From assembly GCA_010672825.2 (NCBI GenBank), contig JAAHFU020000002.1:756001-820000 (forward strand): 64,000 nucleotides of DNA, read 5' to 3'. The DNA is from Leptolyngbya sp. SIO1E4. Lineage in GTDB: Bacteria > Cyanobacteriota > Cyanobacteriia > Phormidesmidales > Phormidesmidaceae. The notes under the pieces were generated by a model. That model did no database searches. It was not told the DNA's origin and saw nothing but the letters and a program-made list of their open reading frames with translations. Below, one piece after another: positions 1-10,251 of this stretch; within the stretch, counting starts at the first letter, position 1, and each line of letters starts with the position of its first letter. The position numbers were made by a program, and so were the translations under genes.

Positions 1-1016
1 CGCGCACCAATACGTTAGGGGCCGTTTTCCGTGTCCGCAACGCCTGTGCCCAGGCAGTGCATCAATTCTTTCAAGAACAGGGGTTTTTGTGGATTCACAG
101 CCCAGTGCTGACTGCCAGTGATTGTGAAGGCGCAGGGGAACTGTTTACGGTCACCAGCTTAAATCTCAACAGGCTGCCGCTGGCTGAAGATAAAACCGTT
201 GATTTCGGCCAAGACTTTTTTGGCAAGCCCACCTACTTAACCGTCAGTGGCCAGCTAGAAGCCGAAATCATGGCCACGGCTTTTACCAATGTCTATACCT
301 TTGGGCCAACTTTCCGGGCTGAAAATTCCAACACCTCTCGTCACTTAGCTGAGTTTTGGATGATTGAGCCTGAGATGGCCTTCTGCAATCTCATCGGCAA
401 TATGGATCTGGCAGAAGCGTTTCTCAAATACATCTTTCGCTTTGTCCTAGAGCAGTGCGAAGACGACATGGCCTTCTTTAATCAGCGCATTGATGACACG
501 GTACTGGCCACTGCCAACAACATCATCGACAACGAGTTTGCTCGCATTACCTACACCGAAGCCATTGACCAGTTAAAGAAAACCGATAAAGCGTTTGACT
601 TCCCGGTGGAGTGGGGCATTGATCTGCAGTCCGAACATGAGCGATATCTGGCTGAGGAGCTTTTCCAAAAGCCCGTCATCGTGACAGATTATCCAGCCGC
701 GATCAAAGCGTTTTATATGCGGCTCAATGACGATCAGAAGACCGTTGCAGCCATGGATGTTTTAGCACCTAAGGTGGGTGAGATCATTGGCGGCTCCCAA
801 CGGGAAGAGCGGCTAGATATTCTAGAAACTCGAATTGATGAAGCCGGATTACCCCGAGATGCCTATTGGTGGTACCTCGATCTACGCCGCTATGGCACCG
901 TACCCCATGCCGGGTTTGGGCTTGGGTTTGAGCGCCTGATTCAATTCATGACGGGGATGGGCAATATTCGAGACGTGATCCCCTTCCCGCGCACCCCTGA
1001 GAATATTGACTTTTAG
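1..1016 (+). CDS. asnS: Asparaginyl-tRNA synthetase, C-terminal part (5' end outside window)
   Basis: This class II aminoacyl-tRNA synthetase charges tRNA-Asn with asparagine in the cytoplasm. The reading frame is open from base 3 and enters with [20 protein letters not shown], the conserved AsnRS segment before the catalytic core, so the gene begins outside the window and the visible GTG at 57 is internal. The class II motif 2 region ([21 protein letters not shown]-like, about 328-390) and motif 3 (GFGLGFERL, about 910-936) are both present, followed by the typical ending with FPRTP. About 337 residues are visible, lacking the N-terminal OB-fold anticodon-binding domain. The frame ends at TAG. 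The identification is firm. Confidence 0.96.
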   Translation, partial: RTNTLGAVFRVRNACAQAVHQFFQEQGFLWIHSPVLTASDCEGAGELFTVTSLNLNRLPLAEDKTVDFGQDFFGKPTYLTVSGQLEAEIMATAFTNVYTFGPTFRAENSNTSRHLAEFWMIEPEMAFCNLIGNMDLAEAFLKYIFRFVLEQCEDDMAFFNQRIDDTVLATANNIIDNEFARITYTEAIDQLKKTDKAFDFPVEWGIDLQSEHERYLAEELFQKPVIVTDYPAAIKAFYMRLNDDQKTVAAMDVLAPKVGEIIGGSQREERLDILETRIDEAGLPRDAYWWYLDLRRYGTVPHAGFGLGFERLIQFMTGMGNIRDVIPFPRTPENIDF

Positions 1017-1272
1017 CAGTGTCCTTCCCTGAATGGGAAAAATCTGGAGGAGTGTGCAGGCGTCGATCCTTCACACCTTCACAAACAGTCGCCCTGTCAC
1101 CGATGATGGGAAAAGGGGAGCACAGTTTTTGCGGGTACTCCCTATAGCGTAGAGAGACACCCAAACTCCCGCGCAAATGCTAGATAGCCTACCGAGCTAA
1201 TTCGTAGCAAGCGGTAAAATCGCGGGCACGTATGCGTCCGCCACACTTGTTAATTTCCAGAGAGCGATCGCC

Positions 1273-3960
1273 GTGACCAACAGCTTCAACGCCAAGCAGA
1301 CCCTCAGTATTCGCGGAAAAGACTACACATATTACAGCCTACCCGAGGCCGCCAAGACCCTAGGCGACATTAGCCGCTTACCGTTTAGCCTCAAAGTCTT
1401 GTTAGAAAATCTGCTGCGTCATGAAGATGGGCGCACCGTGACCGCGACTGATGTGCAGGCGATCGCAGATTGGCTCCAGGCTCAAACTTCGAGTCGTGAA
1501 ATTGCCTATCGCCCTGCCCGAGTTCTCATGCAGGACTTTACCGGGGTGCCTGCGGTGGTGGATCTAGCTGCCATGCGGGATGCCATGGTTAACCTGAAAG
1601 GCGATCCCAATCGGATTAATCCTCTTTCCCCGGTTGATCTGGTGATCGACCACTCGGTCATGGTCGATAGTTTCGGCAGCGACACCGCCTTTGGCGAGAA
1701 TGTCCAAAAAGAATTTCAGCGCAATGCCGAGCGCTACGCCTTTCTGCGGTGGGGGCAGAGCGCCTTCGATAATTTCCGAGTGGTGCCCCCCGGTACAGGC
1801 ATTTGTCACCAGGTCAACCTAGAATATCTGGCCCAGGTCGTTTGGACGAAAACAGCAGACGGTGAAGAGATCGCCTACCCCGATACCCTTGTGGGCACCG
1901 ACAGCCACACCACCATGATCAACGGGTTAGCCGTGCTGGGGTGGGGCGTTGGGGGTATTGAAGCCGAAGCCGCGATGTTGGGGCAGCCCATTTCTATGCT
2001 CATTCCTGAAGTGGTGGGCTTTAAGCTGACGGGTCAACTGCCGGAGGGGGCAACGGCCACCGATCTGGTCTTGACAGTGGTACAGATGCTGCGACAGAAG
2101 GGGGTTGTTGGCAAGTTTGTAGAGTTCTATGGGGATGGGCTGTCTCACCTGACCCTGGCAGATCGCGCCACCATTGCCAACATGGCCCCCGAATATGGCG
2201 CGACCTGTGGCTTCTTTCCCATCGATACAGAAACCCTCCACTACCTAGAACTCTCCGGTCGCGATCCCGACCGTATTGCCCTTGTGGAAGCCTATGCCAA
2301 GACCCAAGGCCTATGGCGCGAAGATACCAGCCCCGATCCGGTCTTCACCGACACCTTAGAACTCGATCTGTCCACCGTAGAGCCTTCCCTAGCGGGGCCA
2401 AAACGGCCCCAAGACCGGGTACTTCTCTCGAACCTGGCGCAGCAGTTTATGACCACTGACTTCCCCCAGTTGAGCGGGCGAGCGTCCTACGCTGAGAAGC
2501 AGTCGGTTCCCGTCGCTGGAACAGCGTATGAACTCACAGACGGGGCCGTGGTGATTGCTGCCATTACGAGCTGCACCAACACCTCTAACCCTTCCGTCAT
2601 GCTGGGAGCTGGGCTGATGGCCCGCAAGGCCCGCGCCAAAGGGCTCACTGTAAAACCCTGGGTCAAAACCTCCCTGGCGCCAGGGAGCCAGGTAGTCTCT
2701 GACTATTTAGAAAAAGCGGGCCTGCAAGACGACCTGAATGCCCTGGGCTTTAACCTGGTGGGCTATGGCTGCACCACCTGCATTGGGAACTCTGGCCCAT
2801 TACCCCAGCCGATCGCAGATGCCGTCAGTGAAAAAGACTTGGTGGTTGGTGCTGTCCTCTCAGGCAACCGCAATTTTGAAGGGCGCGTGAGCCCCCACAC
2901 CAAAGCGAACTATTTGGCTTCGCCGCCCTTGGTCGTGGCCTATGCCCTGGCGGGCAACCTGGTGATCGATTTAAAGCAAGACCCAATTGGGCAAGACCCG
3001 GAAGGTCGGCCCGTATATCTGAAGGATATCTGGCCCAGCACAGAAGAAATTCAGGCCGTTATGGCAACAGCTGTCACCCCTGAGATGTTCCGCAGTCGCT
3101 ATCGCAATGTGTTCACAGGGACACCTGACTGGCAGGAGATCGCGGCAGAGGCCAGCCAAACCTACGATTGGCAGGCGGATAGTACTTATGTGCAAAACCC
3201 CCCTTTCTTCGAGAACATGGCAACAACGGTCAATGGCAGCAGCTCAGCTAACATCACCGGAGCCCGCCCCCTCGCCATTCTGGGCGACAGCATTACCACC
3301 GACCACATTTCTCCCGCCGGTGCCATTAAGACTGATAGTCCGGCGGGTAGCTACCTGATTGGCCATGAGGTCACCGTCGCTGACTTTAATTCCTATGGGT
3401 CTCGCCGGGGCAACCATGAGGTCATGATGCGCGGCACCTTCGCCAATATCCGTCTGCGCAACGAAATGGTGCCGGGTTCTTCGGGTGGGGTCACCAAATA
3501 CATGCCCGATGGCACCGAAATGTCCATCTATGATGCAGCAATGCAGTACCAGGCCGCTGGCATTCCCTTGATTGTCATTGCCGGGAAAGAATACGGGACG
3601 GGCTCATCACGAGACTGGGCGGCCAAAGGCGTCCGTCTGTTGGGGGTGAAAGCAGTGATCGCAGAAAGTTTTGAGCGCATCCACCGCTCTAATCTGCTGG
3701 GAATGGGCATTCTTCCCCTGCAGTTTCAATCGGGATCTAACCGCCAAACGCTGAAGCTAGATGGCACCGAGACCTTCGATCTTTCGGGTCTGGGGGGCGG
3801 TGTTCAGCCAGGGATGACGGTTCCCCTGACGGTGCATCGTGCCGATGGATCTTCAGACACGGTTCCTCTTTTATGCCGCATCGACACCCTGGACGAGGTG
3901 GAGTACTACCGGAATGGGGGCATCCTCCATTATGTGCTGCGTCAGCTACTGGCAGCTTAG
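1273..3960 (+). CDS. acnA: Aconitate hydratase, AcnA type
   Basis: Converts citrate to isocitrate through cis-aconitate in the TCA cycle, using a [4Fe-4S] cluster. The 895-residue length matches AcnA/IRP1-type aconitases. Cluster ligands are visible as C434 (ITSCTN) and C500/C503 (YGCTTC). The substrate-site segment [19 protein letters not shown] and the swivel-domain segment [15 protein letters not shown] are intact. The start is a GTG (MTNSFNAKQ) aligned with the N-terminus of E. coli AcnA, and an HIP1 octamer ends immediately before it. From memory the protein tracks E. coli AcnA closely along its whole length. Cyanobacteria usually carry AcnB instead, so the gene may have been acquired from a proteobacterium. 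A heptamer-type repeat lies just downstream. Confidence 0.96.
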   Translation: MTNSFNAKQTLSIRGKDYTYYSLPEAAKTLGDISRLPFSLKVLLENLLRHEDGRTVTATDVQAIADWLQAQTSSREIAYRPARVLMQDFTGVPAVVDLAAMRDAMVNLKGDPNRINPLSPVDLVIDHSVMVDSFGSDTAFGENVQKEFQRNAERYAFLRWGQSAFDNFRVVPPGTGICHQVNLEYLAQVVWTKTADGEEIAYPDTLVGTDSHTTMINGLAVLGWGVGGIEAEAAMLGQPISMLIPEVVGFKLTGQLPEGATATDLVLTVVQMLRQKGVVGKFVEFYGDGLSHLTLADRATIANMAPEYGATCGFFPIDTETLHYLELSGRDPDRIALVEAYAKTQGLWREDTSPDPVFTDTLELDLSTVEPSLAGPKRPQDRVLLSNLAQQFMTTDFPQLSGRASYAEKQSVPVAGTAYELTDGAVVIAAITSCTNTSNPSVMLGAGLMARKARAKGLTVKPWVKTSLAPGSQVVSDYLEKAGLQDDLNALGFNLVGYGCTTCIGNSGPLPQPIADAVSEKDLVVGAVLSGNRNFEGRVSPHTKANYLASPPLVVAYALAGNLVIDLKQDPIGQDPEGRPVYLKDIWPSTEEIQAVMATAVTPEMFRSRYRNVFTGTPDWQEIAAEASQTYDWQADSTYVQNPPFFENMATTVNGSSSANITGARPLAILGDSITTDHISPAGAIKTDSPAGSYLIGHEVTVADFNSYGSRRGNHEVMMRGTFANIRLRNEMVPGSSGGVTKYMPDGTEMSIYDAAMQYQAAGIPLIVIAGKEYGTGSSRDWAAKGVRLLGVKAVIAESFERIHRSNLLGMGILPLQFQSGSNRQTLKLDGTETFDLSGLGGGVQPGMTVPLTVHRADGSSDTVPLLCRIDTLDEVEYYRNGGILHYVLRQLLAA

Positions 3961-4020
3961 CGATCGCGGCTTCGGGATGACGCCTGGCGATTTGCATTCA
4001 GGTGCAGCATTCCAGAACAC

Positions 4021-4086
4021 CGTAGACTCCAAACCCGAGACCCTGTCTTGACCGAGATGTCCTGAACCCAACTGAATAGGGCGATA
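4021..4086 (+). repeat. Dispersed heptamer repeat family 1, copy F (partial)
   Basis: This is a truncated, diverged copy of the family described at 49951-50049. It keeps the right half: heptamer units CTCCAAA, CCCGAGA and CCCTGTC, then TTGACCGAGATGT and CCCAACTGAATAGGG. It sits between the convergent ends of acnA and the CHASE2 kinase gene. It ends in a short hairpin (GGGCGAT/ATCGCCC, 4079-4093). Confidence 0.7.
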
Positions 4087-4097
4087 ATCGCCCCTCC

Positions 4098-6482
4098 CTA
4101 AGGCGCTTCTTCAGAGCTGGCTTTACCCACTGAATTCGATTTATCCGTCGGTTTAGTCATCCAGTCAGTGGGCAAGAAACCCGTGGGCTCATCCCAAATG
4201 TCTTCGTCATCGGTGGATTGCTCCAGGGTTTTCGTCACATGATCGTTGATCAAGACTGAATCTGGTAGCGCCACAGGGATTTCTTTCAGGGCGGTTAGAA
4301 CCGCCGCTGCTGAATGATAGCGATTGGAAAAGTCATAGCGCACCATGGTGTTGAGCACATTGGCCAAGGCAGGATTGAGATCAGGCACATGATATTGCCA
4401 GATCAGCTCGCCGCGATCGTCATAGGTCATTTTGTACGGTGAAAGCCCCGTGAGCGCTTCGATCACCGTCACCCCAATGGCATACAGATCGCTGCTGAAG
4501 CGAGGCAGCCCTGCGGATTGCTCACTGGGCATATATCCCTTAGTTCCAATGCCAATCGTTGAGGTTACGTGGGTTTCAGCATCCGCTAGCTGGTTCGAGA
4601 TTTGTTTGACCGACCCAAAATCAATCAGCACCAGGCGACCATCCCCCGCCCGCCGAATGATATTGGAGGGTTTGATATCTCGATGAATCACCCCCTGGCT
4701 GTGGACAAACTCCACCACCGGCAAAATATCCAGCAAAAAGTTCATCACCCATGCTTGGGATTTAGGTTGCCGCGAGCTTAACTCAGCTTTGATAGTCGTG
4801 CCTTGTATGATTTCCTCGACCAAATAAAAGGCAGCATTGGTTTCAAAGTGGGCCAGCAGCCTGGGAATTTGGTTGTGATGACCTAACTGCTCTAGGGTAT
4901 GAGCCTCCGATACAAAGAGACGGTGAGCCAGCTGATGGGCTTGGGGATCATCGCTGACAATCTTGAGTTGCTTAACCACACAAATGGGCTGTCCGGGGCG
5001 CTGGGTATCAGCAGCGGTATAGGTTTCGCTAAACCCTCCTGAGCCCAAGACTTCCAGAACCTGATAACGCCCGCCTAAAAGACTGCCGACCACCTGGGCC
5101 TGTCGGATCTGCAACAGATCCTGAAAATCTTCTTCCTGGCTAATGATTTCTTGCACGATGGGGGAGGTCACATATTGCGCCAGGGTTTTGCGGAGTCGCT
5201 GCTTGCGAATCTGCTCTGACACTAAGCCAACAAGGATGTGACATCCCCCGACAACTAAAATTGCAGTCATAACGCTGGCAGTAGGCAGCAACAAATTGAG
5301 TGCGGCAAAACTCCCATAGCTGATGATGAGCCAACCATAACCGATGACAGCCGTCCACCCTAGGCGATGAAACGTACGCTTACTGCGCCCGAGGACCCTG
5401 GCGAACCCTACGCCAATGAGCAACACCAGCCCAGCCCTTAACCCCGAGAAAGGAATCGCTTCTCGCAGGGCATTACCAGCCCGAAGCGTCGTAATATCAT
5501 TTGCCAGAATTTCGACCCCGGCCATTGGGGTTTGGTAAAGCAGCGTTTTTGAGAATGGGGCATCGTGAAAATCCTGATGCTCGCTGGCGGTAGTGCCAAT
5601 CAGCACAATTTTGTCCTTAAAGGCCGCGCCAGAATCCAGGTAATTTTGCCAGGGGTCTGGATCTAACACATACCAAAATGGAATTTGTTGGAACGTTCGA
5701 GCTGGCCCTAGGAAATGAATGTGGGTGCCAGAGGCTTTAGCATAGGGCAGCTGGGCAGCATTCACAGTGGCTTCAGCAAAGCTGTAGACATTTTCCCAGT
5801 CTGGATCGGCTTCGCCACGGGCGTCTAACTCAGCACTGGATTGCTCGAGGGCTTGCAGATAGGTATGCCCCTGGCGATGAATACGCCCATCAATTTCTAG
5901 GGGAAAATTAATGTTGCCAAGGTGAATCCCAGTGTCCTGGAACTGGGTAATCGGCAGCGTGGGTTTGAGCAAGGATCCTTGCCGCAGTTGGCTATCCTCA
6001 TACTTCATGGCCAGGGTCACGCGATCGCCATAGCGTTCTAACACTGACGCCAGAGCCTGATCATCGGCAGGGCCATAGGTACTTTCTGTCGAAAGAATCA
6101 CATCCAGAGAAATGGCCTTGGCGCCTGCCTGCATCAAGCGTTCAATGACGATCGCGTAGGCTTCCCTTTTCCAGGGCCATCGCTGAATCGGAGAGAGGGC
6201 TGCGTATTTCTTAGGATCGCTGCGGTAGTGTTCTACCTGTGAGAGAGATTCATCATCAATGGCAAGAATGACAACGTCTTCGGGAGCTACCTGAGGCCCC
6301 CGAAGCTCAAAAAAAAGGGTCTTGGTTTGATGTTCCCACTGCTGTAAGAACGGACTGTTTAAGCCAGTTATCACCGTTACCAAGGCCAGGCAACCACGCG
6401 TCACCAAATGCTGCCAAGAAGGCTGAAACCAGCGCTTGATGGGTTCTGTTTTGGACTGGGTGGCGGTGGCGGAGTTAGGCAT
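4098..6482 (-). CDS. CHASE2 sensor domain / serine-threonine protein kinase
   Basis: A membrane receptor-like kinase of 794 residues. It has an N-terminal membrane segment (about 28-46), an extracytoplasmic CHASE2 sensor domain (about 50-345), two or three membrane helices (about 347-422), then a cytoplasmic Hanks-type kinase (about 473-735). Kinase residues are all present: glycine loop GSGGFSE (480-486), Lys504, HRD 600-602 followed by KPSN, DFG 621-623 and GTKGYMPSEQ (646-655). It should phosphorylate Ser/Thr on unknown targets in response to an unknown external signal. CHASE2-kinase fusions are common in filamentous cyanobacteria. The gene is convergent with acnA and appears to be transcribed alone. 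Confidence 0.93.
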   Translation of the reverse strand: MPNSATATQSKTEPIKRWFQPSWQHLVTRGCLALVTVITGLNSPFLQQWEHQTKTLFFELRGPQVAPEDVVILAIDDESLSQVEHYRSDPKKYAALSPIQRWPWKREAYAIVIERLMQAGAKAISLDVILSTESTYGPADDQALASVLERYGDRVTLAMKYEDSQLRQGSLLKPTLPITQFQDTGIHLGNINFPLEIDGRIHRQGHTYLQALEQSSAELDARGEADPDWENVYSFAEATVNAAQLPYAKASGTHIHFLGPARTFQQIPFWYVLDPDPWQNYLDSGAAFKDKIVLIGTTASEHQDFHDAPFSKTLLYQTPMAGVEILANDITTLRAGNALREAIPFSGLRAGLVLLIGVGFARVLGRSKRTFHRLGWTAVIGYGWLIISYGSFAALNLLLPTASVMTAILVVGGCHILVGLVSEQIRKQRLRKTLAQYVTSPIVQEIISQEEDFQDLLQIRQAQVVGSLLGGRYQVLEVLGSGGFSETYTAADTQRPGQPICVVKQLKIVSDDPQAHQLAHRLFVSEAHTLEQLGHHNQIPRLLAHFETNAAFYLVEEIIQGTTIKAELSSRQPKSQAWVMNFLLDILPVVEFVHSQGVIHRDIKPSNIIRRAGDGRLVLIDFGSVKQISNQLADAETHVTSTIGIGTKGYMPSEQSAGLPRFSSDLYAIGVTVIEALTGLSPYKMTYDDRGELIWQYHVPDLNPALANVLNTMVRYDFSNRYHSAAAVLTALKEIPVALPDSVLINDHVTKTLEQSTDDEDIWDEPTGFLPTDWMTKPTDKSNSVGKASSEEAP

Positions 6483-6974
6483 TGCATTCAGGATCTGTAA
6501 GGGCTTGTCTGGCTTTCAAGGCATGAACCGTTGCCAAAATCCGGTTAACCTGCCCACACATGTAAAGACGCCATATTGGAAAATCTGGAATCTCTACAAG
6601 AGGTCTGGAAGATTCAAACAACGGGCTATCCTCACTTCACAGTTCCCCCCCATTCGCAATGCCAAAACATTGCGCGCGCAAAGCTTGCGCCCTTTGACAG
6701 GGGGGGTGTTCAAACAGGATTTCAGATAAACCGTCAGGATTTTGGATAAGGTCTTGAGGAAAACAAGCAGATGTTGTAGATGCCTTCGTTAACCCAGCAT
6801 AACGCTAGCCGATTTCTTCGCCCTCTGTCTGTTACAATCCCATCACCCTTAGCCGCTTTACCTCATTAACCCACTGTGCCCAACCGGGGAAAATACCTCG
6901 GTTGATTTAGCAATTTTTGGGCGAAATTTTATCGATCACAGTGGCCGGGGAAGACACCACAGGGAGGCAGGGAC
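6483..6974. other. Intergenic region between divergent kinase and amidohydrolase genes
   Basis: A stretch of 492 bases between divergent genes that must carry both promoters. I see a compact hairpin, GCGCAA-AGC-TTGCGC (6676-6690), overlapping a 12-bp palindrome TTGCGCGCGCAA (6670-6681). No convincing small gene, tRNA or riboswitch is visible. Confidence 0.5.
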
Positions 6975-8213
6975 GTGCAAGTAGATTGTGTCATTGAGAA
7001 TGCCACGCTGACCGGTCGGTCAGGCCACTGGGCGATCGCGATTAAAAACGGCACGATTCTTGACGTCACCCCCACCCCGATAGCTTCCGCCCCATTCATC
7101 TTAGACGCCGCAGGCAGGCTGGTGGTACCTGGGTTTGTAGATGCCCACATTCACCTCGACAAAGCCTTCTTACTGGCAAAGTCCCCTGCCCAGAGCGGAG
7201 ACTTTTCTGAAGCCTTAGCAGAAACCTTGCGCCTTAAAGCGCAATACACTGTCGAAGATATTCAAACCCGGGCCCGGGCTGTTCTAGAGCGGGCGATCGC
7301 CTTTGGCATTACAGCTATGCGCAGCCATGTAGAAGTCGATCCGATTCTGGGGATTACCTCAATGGAAGCCCTGATGCCCCTCAGACAGGACTATGCCTGG
7401 GGGCTGACGCTGCAACTTGCCATCTTTGCCCAGGAAGGCATTACCCACCAACCAGGGACAGAAGCACTATTGAGAAAAGCCATGGCCATGGGAGGCGATG
7501 TGATCGGCTCTGCCCCCTATGTCGATCCAGACCCGCGTCGCAACATTCAAATCGTGTTTGATATCGCACAGGAATTCGATTGTGATGTGGACTTTCATCT
7601 AGACTTCCTGGATGATGATGCCCCTCTCCAGGTCCCGATGGTGATTGAGGAAACTCAAAATCGGGGTTGGCAAGGGCGCGTTTGCCTGGGGCACATGACG
7701 AAACTAGCGGGGCTGCCGCCTCAAGCGTTGGCCGAGATCGCCGCTGACCTCCACTCAGCCGGTATCTCTGTGTTGGCGCTACCGACCTCTGATTTATACA
7801 TGATGTCGCGAAAAGACACCCATAATGTTCGTCGAGGGGTTGCCCCGCTGCATCACCTGCAGGAATGGGGGGTAACGGTGGGCACCGCGACGAATAACAT
7901 CCAAAACCTGTTTACCCCCTTTGGCGATGGCGACATGCTGAAGATTGGCACCCTGCTGGCTAACGTTTTGCAGCTAGGGACAACCGCGAGTCAGGAATTT
8001 TGCCTACATACCGTCACAAAATACGCCGCCCAGGCCATCGGCATTGCCAACTACGGCGTAGCACCGGGATGTGTTGCCGATCTGGTCATTTTAGATGCCG
8101 TATCAGCCTCAGAGGCGATCGCCACCGCCGCCCCCAGCCGCACAGTCTTGAAAGCAGGCAAGGTGGTTTCTCAAACCCAAATTCAGCAAACCGTCTGGGG
8201 AAAAGGGCGATAA
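6975..8213 (+). CDS. Amidohydrolase, cytosine-deaminase-like
   Basis: A metal-dependent hydrolase of the amidohydrolase superfamily, 412 residues, resembling CodA-type cytosine deaminases. The first metal-binding motif is VDAHIHLDK (H58, H60), where HLDK is characteristic of this branch. Later conserved segments are HVEVDP, DFHLDFLDDD, GHMTKL and LPTSDLYM, the last carrying the expected metal-coordinating Asp. The start is a GTG with AGGGA about 6 bases upstream. Substrate cannot be settled from sequence; other deaminases or ring-opening amidases in this subfamily are possible. No pyrimidine-salvage gene is adjacent. Confidence 0.82.
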   Translation: MQVDCVIENATLTGRSGHWAIAIKNGTILDVTPTPIASAPFILDAAGRLVVPGFVDAHIHLDKAFLLAKSPAQSGDFSEALAETLRLKAQYTVEDIQTRARAVLERAIAFGITAMRSHVEVDPILGITSMEALMPLRQDYAWGLTLQLAIFAQEGITHQPGTEALLRKAMAMGGDVIGSAPYVDPDPRRNIQIVFDIAQEFDCDVDFHLDFLDDDAPLQVPMVIEETQNRGWQGRVCLGHMTKLAGLPPQALAEIAADLHSAGISVLALPTSDLYMMSRKDTHNVRRGVAPLHHLQEWGVTVGTATNNIQNLFTPFGDGDMLKIGTLLANVLQLGTTASQEFCLHTVTKYAAQAIGIANYGVAPGCVADLVILDAVSASEAIATAAPSRTVLKAGKVVSQTQIQQTVWGKGR

Positions 8214-8344
8214 CATCAGCCGTCAGACTCTCCCCATCTCCTTCTCCTCATTTCTCCTCGGAAATGATACATTTGAACCATATTCCGCAAGTTCCATTCC
8301 GACTCCAAGAGCGGTAAACTCACTTCAAAGCGATTGCGATCGCC

Positions 8345-9115
8345 ATGTCTATGCCAGAGGATGCTCAGCAGCTCACCTTGTTTCCCCTGAGTGATCACCA
8401 AGCCCCTTTACCGAACTACCAAGTTCGGGAGAGTGCCCGTGCCCGCCACGTATCTTTAAAAATTTCGTTTCAAGGAACCTTGGAAGTGGTCATTCCTCCA
8501 GGGTTTAACCCCCAGGAAATTCCAGATATTTTGGAGCGGCGACGGAGTTGGATTGCCAAAACGCTGAAGCGTATTGAACAGCAACGGAATACCCTGCCCC
8601 ATGACCATGCCGCCGAACTGCCCAATAGCTTGACGCTGCGATCGCGGGCTGAAACGTGGCAAGTCCTTTACAAACAGGCACGGGGAAAGACCGTTGCCCT
8701 TACCCACAGCAACCCCCATGAACTTACCCTCAGGGGCGGCATTGAAGAGACCGCAGCCTGTCGCGATCTGCTCCGCAATTGGCTCCAGCGCAAAGCCCGA
8801 ACCGAGTTAACCCCCTGGTTACAGCAACTCAGCCAACAGTGCGATTTAGCCTACAGCCGTCTGTCTGTGCGCGGGCAAACAAGCCGTTGGGGTAGTTGTT
8901 CGTCACGACAGTCTATTAGCCTCAATTACAAGCTCCTGTTTCTGCCGCCCCCACTGGTTGACTATGTGCTCATCCACGAACTTTGCCATACGGTGCATAT
9001 GAACCATTCCCAAGCCTTTTGGCAGCTGGTCAAGCGATATGCTCCTGAGTGTGACCAGGCCAAAGCAGACCTTAAACAAGCATGGCAGTACGTCCCTGGG
9101 TGGGTGGATGCCTGA
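8345..9115 (+). CDS. YgjP-like (DUF45/WLM-type) metallopeptidase-fold protein
   Basis: A 256-residue protein of the YgjP/DUF45 family. Zinc-site signature HELCH is at 211-215 with a further His at 221 (HMNHSQAFW), and the family's RWGSCSS segment is at 181-187. E. coli YgjP has been reported as a UTP pyrophosphatase, so proteolysis should not be assumed. An HIP1 octamer lies just before the start; a second in-frame ATG two codons later is an alternative. The 3' end overlaps the tocopherol cyclase gene by 8 bases, implying co-transcription and possibly translational coupling. Confidence 0.87.
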   Translation: MSMPEDAQQLTLFPLSDHQAPLPNYQVRESARARHVSLKISFQGTLEVVIPPGFNPQEIPDILERRRSWIAKTLKRIEQQRNTLPHDHAAELPNSLTLRSRAETWQVLYKQARGKTVALTHSNPHELTLRGGIEETAACRDLLRNWLQRKARTELTPWLQQLSQQCDLAYSRLSVRGQTSRWGSCSSRQSISLNYKLLFLPPPLVDYVLIHELCHTVHMNHSQAFWQLVKRYAPECDQAKADLKQAWQYVPGWVDA

Positions 9116-10184
9116 TTTGTTTTGGACGCCCCACAGCGGCTACCACTGGGATCGGACAAAGCGGCGCTTTTTTGAGGGGTGGTATTTTCGGCTAACGCTG
9201 CCCGAGAGCGGCGAAAGTTTTGCCTTCATGTACTCTATTGATGATCCGGCAGGCCAGTCTGCCCTTAGCAGCGGCGCGGCTCAGATTCTCGGCCCCGGGA
9301 AGCAGTATCTATACCGGGTTTTCCCAGCCGTGAATCAGTTCTGGGCCTGGTCTCACCGTTTGGGGCTGGGGCATTGGGGAACCGCTGTCGAACCACTGGC
9401 TCGATACCTGTCGCCTGACCGCTTTTTTGAAAGGGTTCATCAGGGGTATCAAGCCACAGCAACCCGGCATCAGGGCTGTGTGCAAGATGCAGCAACAGGG
9501 GCCATCGCCCGCTGGGACTATGCTGTTGAGCCCGTGTATGGCTGGGGCGCGCCTGCCTCTCCGCCATTACCCACGGCTGGCTGGCTATCTTACCTGCCCA
9601 TTTTTGAACCAGGTTGGCAAGTCCTGATGGCCCATGGTCTTGCAACGGGATGGGCCGAATGGCAAGACCAGCGCTATGAATTTGCCCAAGCCCCCACCTA
9701 TGCAGAGAAGAATTGGGGTGGCGCGTTTCCAGAACGCTGGTTTTGGGTGCAGTGTAATGGATTTACCCAGGAGCCAGACCTAACAATCACCGCCGTGGGT
9801 GGACGACGTCAGGCCCTAAGTCAATCCGAAACGGTCGGGCTCATCGGCCTCCACTTTCAAGGGCAATTTATAGCGCTTATTTCCCTGAACGCAGATATGA
9901 CCTGGCAAGTTGAACCCTGGGGAACCTGGCACGTGTCAGCGCAAGATCACCGCTACCGAATAATCCTGCAGGGCAAAACAGATGAGAAGCCGGTACCCGT
10001 AAGAGTACCGACTTTCAACGGTCTAAAATTCGAGTGCTGGGATACGACTCAAGGACACTTGCAGATACAAGTGTGGCAGCGATCGCCTTCTCGCCCAGAG
10101 ACCCTAGTGCTAGAAGCAACCAGTAATCTTGCAGGGCTTGAAGTGGGTGGCTCAGGCTGGCATCAACCCTGGCAATTCCCCTAA
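9108..10184 (+). CDS. Tocopherol cyclase family protein
   Basis: Resembles cyanobacterial tocopherol cyclase (the Slr1737/plant VTE1 family), which closes the chromanol ring in vitamin E synthesis. The N-terminal signature HSGYHWDRTKRRFFEGWYFR and the WGGAFPERWFWVQCN segment are typical. I chose ATG 9108 (MPDLFW) because it gives 358 residues, close to the family's usual length, and places the HSGYHWD motif where homologues have it. It overlaps the upstream YgjP-like gene by 8 bases. No other tocopherol gene is in the window. Confidence 0.9.
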   Translation: MPDLFWTPHSGYHWDRTKRRFFEGWYFRLTLPESGESFAFMYSIDDPAGQSALSSGAAQILGPGKQYLYRVFPAVNQFWAWSHRLGLGHWGTAVEPLARYLSPDRFFERVHQGYQATATRHQGCVQDAATGAIARWDYAVEPVYGWGAPASPPLPTAGWLSYLPIFEPGWQVLMAHGLATGWAEWQDQRYEFAQAPTYAEKNWGGAFPERWFWVQCNGFTQEPDLTITAVGGRRQALSQSETVGLIGLHFQGQFIALISLNADMTWQVEPWGTWHVSAQDHRYRIILQGKTDEKPVPVRVPTFNGLKFECWDTTQGHLQIQVWQRSPSRPETLVLEATSNLAGLEVGGSGWHQPWQFP

Positions 10185-10251
10185 TGTGGAAACCACGCCT
10201 GACTATCCAGCCCCTCAAGGAAAGACAACAAACTTGCTCTCCCTACTGTCC

